DNA of 8,878 bases from an uncultured Ruminococcus sp. GTDB lineage: Bacteria > Bacillota > Clostridia > Oscillospirales > CAG-272. The notes below the pieces were generated by a model. The model saw nothing but the letters and a program-made list of their open reading frames with translations. It did not search any database and had not been told where the DNA came from. The DNA lies in the NCBI GenBank assembly GCA_900551005.1, contig URUL01000080.1, positions 1-8,878 on the forward strand. The letters run 5' to 3'. A program made the translations under genes and the position numbers. This document shows, one piece after another, positions 1 through 6,485 of this stretch (position 1 is the first letter of the stretch; each line of letters begins with the position of its first letter).

Positions 1-790
1 GTGGTCGCGGGGCGTGGTTGTTGTGTTTGGCGCGTTCCTCCGTGATGCTGATAATTTCCGTTTGTATTGGATGGGCGGTGATGTTCTCGACCTTGACGGG
101 GCGGAAAGTACCGAGACCTATATGCAGCATGACGGGCGCTATCTCCACGCCCATAGCCTGTATCTTTTCGAGCAGCTCTTTTGTGAAATGCAGGCCCGCC
201 GTAGGTGCCGCCGCGCTCCCCTCTTCTCTCGCGTATACCGTCTGATAACGGCTCTTGTCGCGCAGAGCCTCCTTGATATAGGGCGGAAGAGGCATTTTGC
301 CTATTTCATCGAGAATGGAGTACAGATTCTGCCCTCCGCTCTTGTCATATTCAAAGGTGACTATGCGGTTTCCGCCCTCGGTTATCTCGTCTATATGCGC
401 TATGAGCTTGCCCCCGCCGAAGGAGACACGCATTCCCTCGCGCAAACGTCTGCCGGGACGCACGAGCGTCTCCCACGTATCCAGATTTTTCTGGCGCAGA
501 AGCACAAACTCCGCCTTTGCTCCCTCTTCTCCGCTCTCGTTTATCTTCTCTCCGTAGATGCGTGCGGGAATGACCTTGGAATCGTTGATGACGAGCACGT
601 CGCCCGGATGCAGATATTCCGTGATATCGCGGAATATACGGTGCTCCGTCGTTCTCTTTTCCCTGTTCAGCACCATCAGGCGCGCCTCGTCGCGCTTTTC
701 GCTCGGATGCTGTGCTATCAGCTCCTCCGGCAGATCGTAATGGAAATCTGACGTTTTCAGCTCTGTCGGCTTCAGATCGTTCTTAATCAA
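1..790 (-). CDS. queA: S-adenosylmethionine:tRNA ribosyltransferase-isomerase, 3' end cut by the window
   Basis: QueA transfers and isomerises the ribosyl group of S-adenosylmethionine onto 7-aminomethyl-7-deazaguanine at the tRNA wobble base, giving epoxyqueuosine; it is cytoplasmic. The visible 263 codons of about 340 carry family hallmarks: DFHYDLPEELIAQHP near residues 15-29, PGDVLVINDSKVIPAR at 62-77, GKMPLPPYI at 164-172, APTAGLHFT at 195-203 and HIGLGTFRPV at 223-232. The start is a TTG at 790, chosen because AGAGGA lies 9 nt upstream (805-800) and no ATG is available; homologues usually begin about 10 residues later, near LKTSDF. The gene follows the upstream minus-strand gene by 21 nt, so the two are probably co-transcribed. 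Where relatives have H-x-M-H-S-E, this protein reads HPIQTE. The last few residues before the edge (HNNHAPRP) match the family poorly, which may be divergence or an edge error. Confidence 0.95.
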   Translation of the reverse strand, partial: MIKNDLKPTELKTSDFHYDLPEELIAQHPSEKRDEARLMVLNREKRTTEHRIFRDITEYLHPGDVLVINDSKVIPARIYGEKINESGEEGAKAEFVLLRQKNLDTWETLVRPGRRLREGMRVSFGGGKLIAHIDEITEGGNRIVTFEYDKSGGQNLYSILDEIGKMPLPPYIKEALRDKSRYQTVYAREEGSAAAPTAGLHFTKELLEKIQAMGVEIAPVMLHIGLGTFRPVKVENITAHPIQTEIISITEERAKHNNHAPRP

Positions 791-811
791 TTTAAATTTT
801 CCTCTGTAAAC

Positions 812-1336
812 TTATTCCGATATTTTCTCTTCCGAAATTCTCACAAGGAACTCATCAAGGTCCTCGGAGAGCGCGGATATATCATCGCATATGATGAGCT
901 TATCTATCCAGAAAGACTTGTAAATGCGCGTAAGCATGAGCTGTGTGATGGCAACAGCCTTGCTGTCCGCATCAAAGGCGGGATCTTCGCGTAGCTCATC
1001 CATGGTGCAGGCTTCGCCCTCGCCTATCTTTTCGACAACTTCGGACATCTCGCGCGCCTTATCATTATCGGCTTCCTTCTCCTCTTCCGTCTTCGGGCGC
1101 TTTACGATGACGCAAACGCGACAGTTGAAGCCGTAGGAATAATCCGCGGGAAACGCAAGGCTGTCGGGAGCATAATCCGTATCTTCGGTGCAACGCTCAA
1201 ATTCACACGACACGCCGTATCCGAGCTCGCGGAACTTTTCGTCATATTCGCCGCAGATCTCTTTTATCTTGTCGCGAAGTGCGGCTTCTCTCTCAAAGAT
1301 CTCTTCTTTTGCCATCTTGCTCAGTTTTGTTTCCAT
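812..1336 (-). CDS. Acidic cytoplasmic protein of unknown function, cotranscribed with queA
   Basis: I do not recognise this 174-residue protein. It is strongly acidic, with no signal peptide and no membrane segment. The N-terminal third (about residues 1-40) is charged and helix-prone. The middle (about 40-80) holds two cysteine-containing stretches, VSCEFERC and GFNCRVCVIVKRP, that look like beta strands. A Glu/Lys-rich helix follows (81-105), and the C-terminal half is helical with a hydrophobic patch, SFWIDKLIICDDI. The start is well supported: GGAGG at 1349-1345 lies 8 nt before the ATG. The stop is 21 nt before queA, suggesting one operon, but nothing in the sequence links it to tRNA modification. 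The three or four cysteines are not arranged as a recognisable zinc or iron-sulfur motif. Confidence 0.8.
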   Translation of the reverse strand: METKLSKMAKEEIFEREAALRDKIKEICGEYDEKFRELGYGVSCEFERCTEDTDYAPDSLAFPADYSYGFNCRVCVIVKRPKTEEEKEADNDKAREMSEVVEKIGEGEACTMDELREDPAFDADSKAVAITQLMLTRIYKSFWIDKLIICDDISALSEDLDEFLVRISEEKISE

Positions 1337-1358
1337 GAAAATATCCTCCGAAAAAAGT

Positions 1359-1386
1359 TATGTAAATTTTTTATTATTTTTCTCAA
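1359..1386 (-). promoter_or_regulatory. Possible promoter of the unknown gene-queA operon
   Basis: Reading the minus strand, TTGAGA (1386-1381) and TACATA (1364-1359) are separated by 16 nt. This would start transcription close to the ribosome binding site of the unknown gene, leaving a very short leader. The region is AT-rich, so the match is only moderate. It lies back to back with the ireB promoter. Confidence 0.35.
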
Positions 1387-1391
1387 AGTTA

Positions 1392-1420
1392 TTGAAAAAT
1401 GCGGTTTTTTAATGTAAAAT
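1392..1420 (+). promoter_or_regulatory. Vegetative promoter of ireB
   Basis: TTGAAA at 1392-1397 and TAAAAT at 1415-1420 are 17 nt apart, each one base from the sigma-A consensus. Transcription would begin near 1427, giving a leader of about 60 nt before the ireB start codon. Confidence 0.7.
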
Positions 1421-1434
1421 AGAATTAATATATT

Positions 1435-1452
1435 GCACGCCTTTTTGCGTGT
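1435..1452 (+). promoter_or_regulatory. Small hairpin in the ireB leader
   Basis: GCACGC and GCGTGT can pair (one G-U) around a loop of C and five T. It sits just inside the predicted 5' end of the ireB transcript. No known riboswitch or attenuator is recognised; it may simply stabilise the mRNA. Confidence 0.3.
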
Positions 1453-1487
1453 CGGAAAAATCTTTCAGAAAAGGAGCATACAGCGAT

Positions 1488-1745
1488 ATGGACAGAGAAA
1501 ATGACAAGACCGTAACCTTTACTCCCGAGATCGAAGGGGAGCTGGAAAACCGCTATATTTTGCAGGCTGTATACGATGCTCTCAGCGAAAAAGGATATAA
1601 TCCGATAAATCAGATCGTGGGTTACCTTCTCTCGGAAGACCCGACTTATATCACAAATTATAAAAATGCCCGCAGTCTCATCTGCAAAATAGACAGGGAT
1701 GAGCTGCTCAACAGCATGGTAAAGCAATACCTCGGCATCATTTGA
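1488..1745 (+). CDS. ireB: IreB family regulatory phosphoprotein (UPF0297)
   Basis: The 85-residue protein has the family signature KGYNPINQIVGYLLSEDPTY at about 35-54, followed by NARSLICKIDRDELL, and a typical family length. In Enterococcus faecalis, IreB is a small cytoplasmic protein phosphorylated on N-terminal threonines by the PASTA kinase IreK and acts negatively on cephalosporin resistance. This protein has candidate threonines at 8, 10 and 12. The ATG at 1488 is preferred over an in-frame GTG at 1449 because AAGGAG (1471-1476) lies 11 nt upstream of the ATG and the family starts there. In many Firmicutes this gene precedes ruvX, or lies between alaS and ruvX; here it stands alone with its own promoter and terminator, and no kinase is in view. 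Confidence 0.93.
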   Translation: MDRENDKTVTFTPEIEGELENRYILQAVYDALSEKGYNPINQIVGYLLSEDPTYITNYKNARSLICKIDRDELLNSMVKQYLGII

Positions 1746-1765
1746 CCACAGAGAAAAAATCTCCG

Positions 1766-1795
1766 AAGCGGCGGCTTATGCCCGCCGTTTTTATT
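1766..1795 (+). terminator. Rho-independent terminator of ireB
   Basis: CGGCGG (1769-1774) pairs with CCGCCG (1782-1787) around a 7-nt loop. The stem can be extended by A-T and G-T pairs and runs into a T-rich tract. It begins about 20 nt after the ireB stop codon. Confidence 0.85.
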
Positions 1796-1833
1796 TTCCC
1801 GAAAAGTATTGCAAATATATGTTTTACTTTTCT

Positions 1834-1862
1834 ATTATAGCGGCAATCCGCATTTATTTCAA
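1834..1862 (-). promoter_or_regulatory. Orphan promoter-like sequence reading toward the ireB 3' end
   Basis: On the minus strand, TTGAAA (1862-1857) and a perfect TATAAT (1839-1834) are 17 nt apart, 11 of 12 consensus bases. It lies just past the stop codon of the M14 peptidase gene and would produce RNA from about 1827 leftward, through the ireB terminator hairpin and antisense to ireB. No minus-strand gene follows. It could be a chance match in AT-rich DNA. Confidence 0.4.
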
Positions 1863-1871
1863 GCGTTTTTT

Positions 1872-2753
1872 CTAAAAAGTTACAATATCGGCAAAAACCG
1901 AGGAGAGCTTTTTGTATATCGCGGGAAAATCCGCAGGCGGAAGCGGATTTTTGCCGAGTCCGCACTCGATGGTAAAGGCGGGGATACCGAATTTATCGAT
2001 TACCCAATCCTTATATCCGCCATGCGAGGCGATGGCATCCGGATCGGACAAAGCGTACCCGCTCTTTTCGGCGATATGCCGCGCCAGCTCTCTCGCCCCC
2101 TGCGGTGCCTTGCCGCAGTAATCATAATATATCTCCTCCCCCTGCGTATGCAGAGCGACGGCGACGCGAAGCGACGCAGCGATACTTCGCGTAAAATCGC
2201 AGAGTGCATGCGTCTCAGGCTCGCTCTCGGCATATTTGCCGCCGTAGCGCGTACTTCCCGCCGTGAATATTCCCATGCGCCGCTCCTCCTCTTGGCAAAG
2301 CTCAAATCCCGCATCGTAATTGTGATTGAGATCAACTCCGTGGGCATTTGCCTGCCAGGAGCGCAGCGAGTCTCCGCCGCGCATGCGGGAAAGCATACGG
2401 CGCTCGTCATCACCGATATTGCCGAGCGCTATTTCCGCCCCGTCGGGATTGAGCATCGGTATGATACAGAGGCGCCGCCGGGAAAGAATTCTTTCCGTTT
2501 CCTTTCGTCCCCATATCGTGCCCTCTGCCACATCGCGTGCGAATTTCAGCGCGAGCGCCGCCGTTATTCTCTCCATGCCATGATGCACACCGACAAAGAG
2601 GACGCTCTTGTCCCCTCTCCCGATAGCAATACACGGTATCTCTCTCGACCTGAGGCTTCTCCCGATGAGAAAGACCTCTGCTCCGAGCTCCTTTTTCAGC
2701 GCATACGTCTCCTCCAGAGCCTCTGCGTAACCTATTTCTCCGCAATAATCCAT
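1872..2753 (-). CDS. M14 family zinc metallopeptidase, gamma-D-glutamyl-diamino acid peptidase type
   Basis: The 293 residues carry the M14 carboxypeptidase active site. H58 and E61 in GVHHGMERITA and H202 in LHTQGEE are the expected zinc ligands. NPDGAE at 102-107 and GVDLNHNYDAG at 139-149 are substrate-pocket motifs. E263 in FTIECGLG is the expected catalytic glutamate. The GVDLNHNY variant and the overall size fit the group that cuts gamma-D-Glu-diaminopimelate bonds in cell-wall peptides (MpaA or endopeptidase I type). There is no signal peptide, so a cytoplasmic role in recycling wall peptides is likely, but the substrate is inferred. The start has GGAGG (2763-2759) 5 nt upstream. The gene diverges from lexA across a 158-bp gap and faces ireB tail to tail. 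All catalytic residues appear intact. Confidence 0.88.
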   Translation of the reverse strand: MDYCGEIGYAEALEETYALKKELGAEVFLIGRSLRSREIPCIAIGRGDKSVLFVGVHHGMERITAALALKFARDVAEGTIWGRKETERILSRRRLCIIPMLNPDGAEIALGNIGDDERRMLSRMRGGDSLRSWQANAHGVDLNHNYDAGFELCQEEERRMGIFTAGSTRYGGKYAESEPETHALCDFTRSIAASLRVAVALHTQGEEIYYDYCGKAPQGARELARHIAEKSGYALSDPDAIASHGGYKDWVIDKFGIPAFTIECGLGKNPLPPADFPAIYKKLSSVFADIVTF

Positions 2754-2785
2754 AAAAACCTCCGAATATAGGATTCATCTTTTTT

Positions 2786-2815
2786 ATTTTATGAACAAAT
2801 TTTCGGTTTTGACAA
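2786..2815 (-). promoter_or_regulatory. Probable promoter of the M14 peptidase gene
   Basis: On the minus strand, TTGTCA (2815-2810) and TAAAAT (2791-2786) are 18 nt apart. The start would be about 25 nt before the peptidase ATG. The LexA box lies about 18 bp upstream of this -35, so LexA might influence it, but that is not shown. Confidence 0.55.
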
Positions 2816-2832
2816 AAAATTTTAGAAAAATT

Positions 2833-2846
2833 CGAACAAAGGTTTG
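2833..2846. promoter_or_regulatory. LexA (SOS) box overlapping the lexA -35
   Basis: CGAAC-AAAG-GTTTG fits the Firmicutes LexA site GAAC-N4-GTTY with both half sites intact, and the outer C and G also pair. Its right half overlaps the first three bases of the lexA -35 element, the arrangement expected for autorepression. I see only one complete box in this gap. Confidence 0.8.
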
Positions 2847-2872
2847 ACTTTTTCGGGAAAGTGTGATAAAAT
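2844..2872 (+). promoter_or_regulatory. Promoter of lexA and the coupled TIM-barrel gene
   Basis: TTGACT at 2844-2849 and TAAAAT at 2867-2872 are 17 nt apart, with a TGA extended -10. The leader is about 33 nt. LexA bound at the overlapping box would block this promoter. Confidence 0.8.
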
Positions 2873-2911
2873 ATATGCGGATAATTATGCAAAAACGAAA
2901 GGAAAAGGTTT

Positions 2912-3520
2912 ATGGAAGTCCTTACTCCGCAAGAAAAAGCCGTATATGATTATATCAGCAGTACCATAGAAAAGTCCGGATATGCTCCGTCGGTACGCGA
3001 TATAAAAGATGCCATCGGCGTAAAAAGCACCTCCACGGTTCATTCCTATCTCGAAAAGCTCGAGAAGAAGGGCTACATCATAAAAGAACAGGGAAAGAGC
3101 CGCACGATCCGTACGCGTGAAAAGCAGGAAGAGCCGGCAGCAAAAAAAATACCGATCCTCGGACAGGTCGCGGCGGGCATGCCGATTCTTGCCGTTGAAA
3201 ACTGCGAAGGATATATCGATTTCTGCCCCTCGAGAAAAGTCGGTATAGGCGATGAGCTTTTCGCCCTGAGGATCAAAGGCGAGAGCATGATAGAAGCAGG
3301 CATCATGAACGGCGACTGCGTGATCGTGAGCAGAACGAGCTACGTTGAAAACGGCGATATCGCCGTCGTCCTGATCGATGATGAGGCTACGGTAAAAACC
3401 TTTTACCGTGAGAACGGCATTTTCCGTCTCCAGCCGGAAAACAGCCGTATGAAGCCGATCATCGTCAAAAACGTACATATTCTCGGAAAGGTCATCGCAA
3501 ACGTAAGATATTATGAATAA
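2912..3520 (+). CDS. lexA: LexA SOS-response repressor and autoprotease
   Basis: LexA represses DNA-damage genes and cuts itself when RecA filaments form. The 202 residues match the family in length. An N-terminal winged helix-turn-helix (about 1-70) includes APSVRDIKDAIG and STSTVHSYLEKLEKKGYI. The C-terminal S24 protease domain starts near ILGQVAAGMP, with the expected Ala88-Gly89 cleavage bond. The catalytic serine is S125 in KGESMIEAGI and the general-base lysine is K162 in EATVKTF. AAAGGA (2898-2903) lies 8 nt before the ATG. A LexA box sits in its own promoter, so the gene should be autoregulated. Its last 8 nt overlap the start of the next gene. Confidence 0.97.
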   Translation: MEVLTPQEKAVYDYISSTIEKSGYAPSVRDIKDAIGVKSTSTVHSYLEKLEKKGYIIKEQGKSRTIRTREKQEEPAAKKIPILGQVAAGMPILAVENCEGYIDFCPSRKVGIGDELFALRIKGESMIEAGIMNGDCVIVSRTSYVENGDIAVVLIDDEATVKTFYRENGIFRLQPENSRMKPIIVKNVHILGKVIANVRYYE

Positions 3521-4328
3521 CACACGGTCTCCGAAAATACTTGTTTCCACCGGTACTTTCATCGGCAGGGCAAACGGCAGAAACGAACGCCTTATTCCCT
3601 CGACGGCAGAAAAAACCGTCTGCGACGGATTTGAGCTGATGCTCCTCGAGGACTGGCATGAGCGGCTTCCCGCCGTCTGCGATTTTCTTTCGGCATCGGG
3701 CTTTCGCCCCGAAACGGTCCATCTGGAAAAGAGCATCGGCGTGCTTCTGTCCGACGGCTCCGAAAAAAGAGCGCAGGAGGCAGTTGAAATATTCCGAAAA
3801 GATATAGAAGTGTCGGCAAAGCTCGGCGCGCATCTTGCCGTGCTCCATTTCTGGGGCGGCAGGCGCTCGGATTATCATCTCGATAAGAATCTGCCTCTCC
3901 TCCCGCTTTTTTATGAGATCGCGTCGGAAAGCGGCATCCTGCTGACTATAGAAAATATTCCCTGCGTATACGGCACATCGCTCTTCGCATGGAACAGGAT
4001 CGCCGCATATTATCCCGAGGCGAGATTCATTTTCGATTCACGTCTGGATGCTTTTCATCATGATTATAAGAAGATATTCGCTTCTCCGCATTGGAAAAAC
4101 GTATGCCATATGCATATAAGCGACTCCGGCAAAGAAATGATCCATCCCATCCTTCATCCCGGGGAGGGTGCCATCGATTTTGATTCTCTGTTCGCCGAAA
4201 TGCCGAGCTATCCGCCTGCGATAACAATAGAATCGCCCGTGCTGAATCCCGACGGCACCGCCGATACAGAGAAGCTGAACCGCACGGTGGCTTATATCCG
4301 CGAGCTGTGCGAGAAATATAAGAAATAA
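3513..4328 (+). CDS. TIM-barrel sugar phosphate isomerase/epimerase, AP-endonuclease-2 superfamily, coupled to lexA
   Basis: The 271-residue protein shows the repeating strand-helix pattern of the xylose-isomerase-like TIM barrel (AP_endonuc_2 fold). Probable metal ligands are E147 in TIENIP, D175 in FIFDSRLD, H201 in CHMHISD and E240 in TIESPV. H70 (VHLEKS) and H112 (LHFWGG) sit where endonuclease IV has two of its zinc histidines. The motif HPGEGAIDF (215-223) is common in this superfamily. Other endonuclease IV ligands (equivalents of H182, D229 and H231 in E. coli Nfo) are not evident, so a true AP endonuclease is doubtful and a sugar isomerase is the safer call. The ATG lies within lexA (8-nt overlap), with no clear ribosome binding site of its own, which suggests translational coupling. 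Expression would therefore follow LexA control. The substrate is unknown. Confidence 0.8.
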   Translation: MNNTRSPKILVSTGTFIGRANGRNERLIPSTAEKTVCDGFELMLLEDWHERLPAVCDFLSASGFRPETVHLEKSIGVLLSDGSEKRAQEAVEIFRKDIEVSAKLGAHLAVLHFWGGRRSDYHLDKNLPLLPLFYEIASESGILLTIENIPCVYGTSLFAWNRIAAYYPEARFIFDSRLDAFHHDYKKIFASPHWKNVCHMHISDSGKEMIHPILHPGEGAIDFDSLFAEMPSYPPAITIESPVLNPDGTADTEKLNRTVAYIRELCEKYKK

Positions 4329-4370
4329 ATCTGTTTTTAAAGAAAAAAGTCTTTCCCGCTTGAAAATAAG

Positions 4371-4415
4371 AAAAGGTCTGCCCGGCTTTATGCCAAGCAG
4401 ACCTTTTTTGTTTTT
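4371..4415. terminator. Bidirectional terminator between the TIM-barrel gene and the carrier protein gene
   Basis: AAAAGGTCTGC (4371-4381) pairs with GCAGACCTTTT (4397-4407), with an inner GGC/GCC pairing. Six T and then five more follow on the plus strand. On the minus strand the stem runs into TTTTCTTATTTTC, so it can serve both converging transcripts. Confidence 0.9.
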
Positions 4416-4448
4416 GCCGTATCGGAACAGCCCCGATATTTTATCTCT

Positions 4449-4673
4449 TTATTTCAGATTTGCGAAATATTCGGCAACATCGCCTACGGTGATGAACTTG
4501 CGAAGCTCTTCTTCGTCTATCTCAACATCGAATTTATCTTCGCAGAGCATAACGAGATCAGCAAGCTCGAGGGAGTTGATGCCAAGGTCGCCGATAAGCT
4601 CGGATTCCGGCTTGATTTCATCTGCCGGTATACTCAACTCATCTACAAGAAGTGTTTTGATTTCTTCAAACAT
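4449..4673 (-). CDS. Acyl carrier protein
   Basis: This 74-residue acidic four-helix protein carries an acyl group on 4'-phosphopantetheine. The attachment serine is S34 in LGINSLELADL, a variant of the usual D-S-L (here N-S-L). The length, the helix-2 sequence and the closing TVGDVAEYFANL are typical. AAGGAGA (4687-4681) is 7 nt before the ATG. It lies 69 nt downstream of the acyl-activating enzyme on the same strand and no fatty-acid synthase genes are near, so it is more likely a dedicated carrier for that enzyme than the main fatty-acid-synthesis AcpP. The 69-nt gap holds an AT-rich palindrome (4724-4736) but no convincing separate promoter. Confidence 0.92.
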   Translation of the reverse strand: MFEEIKTLLVDELSIPADEIKPESELIGDLGINSLELADLVMLCEDKFDVEIDEEELRKFITVGDVAEYFANLK

Positions 4674-4742
4674 GATATTGTCTCCTTTTCCAAATAAAGC
4701 ACGTATTCGTCTTAGGTATCCTTTTATATAATATAAGCTGAA

Positions 4743-6446
4743 TTACTTGAGCTTATAACGAATGATTTTTCTGGACGTGGTCTTTTCAAATTCCTCGTCT
4801 CTGATTTCAAGGTCGCTTATATGCTTGAAGGTCGGAAGCTTCTTGTTGATCTCGTTTATCTCTTCCTTGATCTTAGCATAAACCTCGTCCTTTGTCATGT
4901 CCTTTATCTTTTCCTGATCGGGATATACGAGCGCCGTAATAACGACCTCGCCCGTCTCCTCATTCTTTCTGCCGATAACGACATTTTCGCAGACAAGCTC
5001 ACATTCTCCGAGATATTCCTCAAGCTCCTCGGGGAATACGTTCTTGCCGTTTGAAAGAAGAATGATGTTTTTCTTTCTGCCGGTAATATATATGTAGTTT
5101 TCGTCGTCTATATAGCCGATATCACCCGTCTTGAACCAGCCGTCCTCCGTGAAAACAGCGGCGGTAGCCTCGGGATTCTTGTAGTAACCGAGCATGACTG
5201 CGGGACCGCGAACCTCGATCTCACCCGTTTCGTCATCGGGATCGGACTTTGCTATGCGGCTCTCCATATGCTCGACCGTGAGACCCACGGAATGATGCTT
5301 GCGCTTATGCATGGGGTTTGCGGAGACAAGCGGTGAGCATTCCGTAATGCCGTAGCCCTCGCATATCATGATGCCGAAAGCGTCAAATTCATCGATAAGC
5401 TCGGGACGGAGCGAAGCACCGCCGCAAACGATATATTCCACCTCGCCGCCGAGTGCATCCAGTATCTCGGCAAAAAGCTTACGGCGGATGTCTATGCCGA
5501 CCTTGCGGAGCGCATTGCTTATCTTCATGGCGGCGCGTACCTGCTTGGTTTTGCCCTTTTTCTCGATCTCTGCCCAGATGCGCTTGTGTATCGTCTCTAT
5601 ATAGAGCGGAACAAGCACGAGCGAACGCGGTTTTGCCTTTGCAAAATTGCGCATGGTATTCTTTATCGAATCATTGATATAAGTAGAGGGACCGCAGTTC
5701 GGCAGGGCGAGCTGCTCACACGTAAATTCATACGCATGGTGAATGGGAAGAACGGAAACGAAGAAGTCACTCTCGTTTGCCGCCATAATGCGGCAGGAAT
5801 CAAGCGCGCTCACCACGAGATTGCGCTGGCTGAGCATAACGCCCTTGCTCGTTCCCGTAGTGCCGGACGTGAAGAGCACCGCGCACAGCTTATCCATATC
5901 CGGATCATAATTTTCCGCCGGACGGATGTTCTCCTCTTCATAGGCGGCTCTGCCTATCTCATAGAAATCCTCAAAGCGCATGAAGCGCTCGGGAAGCTCC
6001 TCTTCCGTGCAGTCAAATGCCACGAAATATTTTACCTTCGGAAGCTCGCTCTCTACGGCGAGCATCTTGGCATGGAGCGAATGGGTATAGAAGATGATCT
6101 CTATATCGCACATGTCGCAGAAGCCGATGAACTGCTCATTTAAAATATCCTTATCCAGCGGAACGATAACGCCGCCGCAGCTCGCCACCGCCAAGTAGGA
6201 TGCGACATAGTCCGGATGAGTGTCACCCGTTACGCCGGCAAACTTGCCTGCCAGTCCAAGCTTTTCGAGCGCAGCTCCGATGTAATCGACATGACGCTTC
6301 ATGTCGTTGAAGGTGAATATCTTTTCTTCCTTATTTACTTTGTAAATGTATCGGGCTTTGTCGCCGTATCTTTCTGCCTGCTTTCTAACGCCGTCATATA
6401 AATTCGCAAAGTCGTATACAATATGGTCCGCGCCTCGTGTTTTCAA
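4743..6446 (-). CDS. AMP-forming acyl-activating enzyme (long-chain acyl-CoA or acyl-ACP synthetase)
   Basis: The 567 residues belong to the ANL adenylate-forming family. The phosphate-binding loop is LFTSGTTGTSKG (191-202), the A5 motif is EGYGITECSP (363-372), and WFKTGD (437-442) holds the ribose-binding aspartate. The hinge is near GRKKN (456-460), followed by NGKNVFPEELE (467-477), and the C-terminal catalytic lysine is probably K560. These enzymes join ATP and a carboxylic acid, then pass the acyl group to CoA or to a carrier protein. The adjacent acyl carrier protein gene suggests acyl-ACP loading, but the acceptor and chain length are inferred. The start is a TTG at 6446: AAAGGA (6462-6457) is 10 nt upstream, and the nearby ATG at 6453 is out of frame. 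A C-terminal segment complete to the stop indicates an intact enzyme. Confidence 0.92.
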   Translation of the reverse strand: MKTRGADHIVYDFANLYDGVRKQAERYGDKARYIYKVNKEEKIFTFNDMKRHVDYIGAALEKLGLAGKFAGVTGDTHPDYVASYLAVASCGGVIVPLDKDILNEQFIGFCDMCDIEIIFYTHSLHAKMLAVESELPKVKYFVAFDCTEEELPERFMRFEDFYEIGRAAYEEENIRPAENYDPDMDKLCAVLFTSGTTGTSKGVMLSQRNLVVSALDSCRIMAANESDFFVSVLPIHHAYEFTCEQLALPNCGPSTYINDSIKNTMRNFAKAKPRSLVLVPLYIETIHKRIWAEIEKKGKTKQVRAAMKISNALRKVGIDIRRKLFAEILDALGGEVEYIVCGGASLRPELIDEFDAFGIMICEGYGITECSPLVSANPMHKRKHHSVGLTVEHMESRIAKSDPDDETGEIEVRGPAVMLGYYKNPEATAAVFTEDGWFKTGDIGYIDDENYIYITGRKKNIILLSNGKNVFPEELEEYLGECELVCENVVIGRKNEETGEVVITALVYPDQEKIKDMTKDEVYAKIKEEINEINKKLPTFKHISDLEIRDEEFEKTTSRKIIRYKLK

Positions 6447-6485
6447 AATGCATACTTCCTTTCAGAAAAATTTTTCCTACTTTAC

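Noticed and set aside
14..751. Open frame of 245 codons on the plus strand over queA
   Set aside because: The minus strand encodes QueA with many family motifs; the plus-strand frame has no ribosome binding site or known domain.
1809..2771. Long open frame of 320 codons on the plus strand over the M14 gene
   Set aside because: It is the shadow of the minus-strand peptidase, which has all catalytic motifs and a good ribosome binding site. The plus-strand translation has no recognisable domain.
2793..2806. GAAC followed by TTTC as a second LexA box in the lexA gap
   Set aside because: The right half site lacks the GTT core, so it does not fit GAAC-N4-GTTY.
4713..4736. ATACCTA on the minus strand and an AT-rich palindrome between the synthetase and carrier protein genes, as a second FapR-like site
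   Set aside because: Only seven bases match, with no inverted symmetry around them; the palindrome is simple AT sequence.
6451..6453. ATG just upstream of the synthetase TTG start
   Set aside because: It is out of frame with the enzyme and only a base or two from the ribosome binding site; the TTG at 6446 is in frame at proper spacing.
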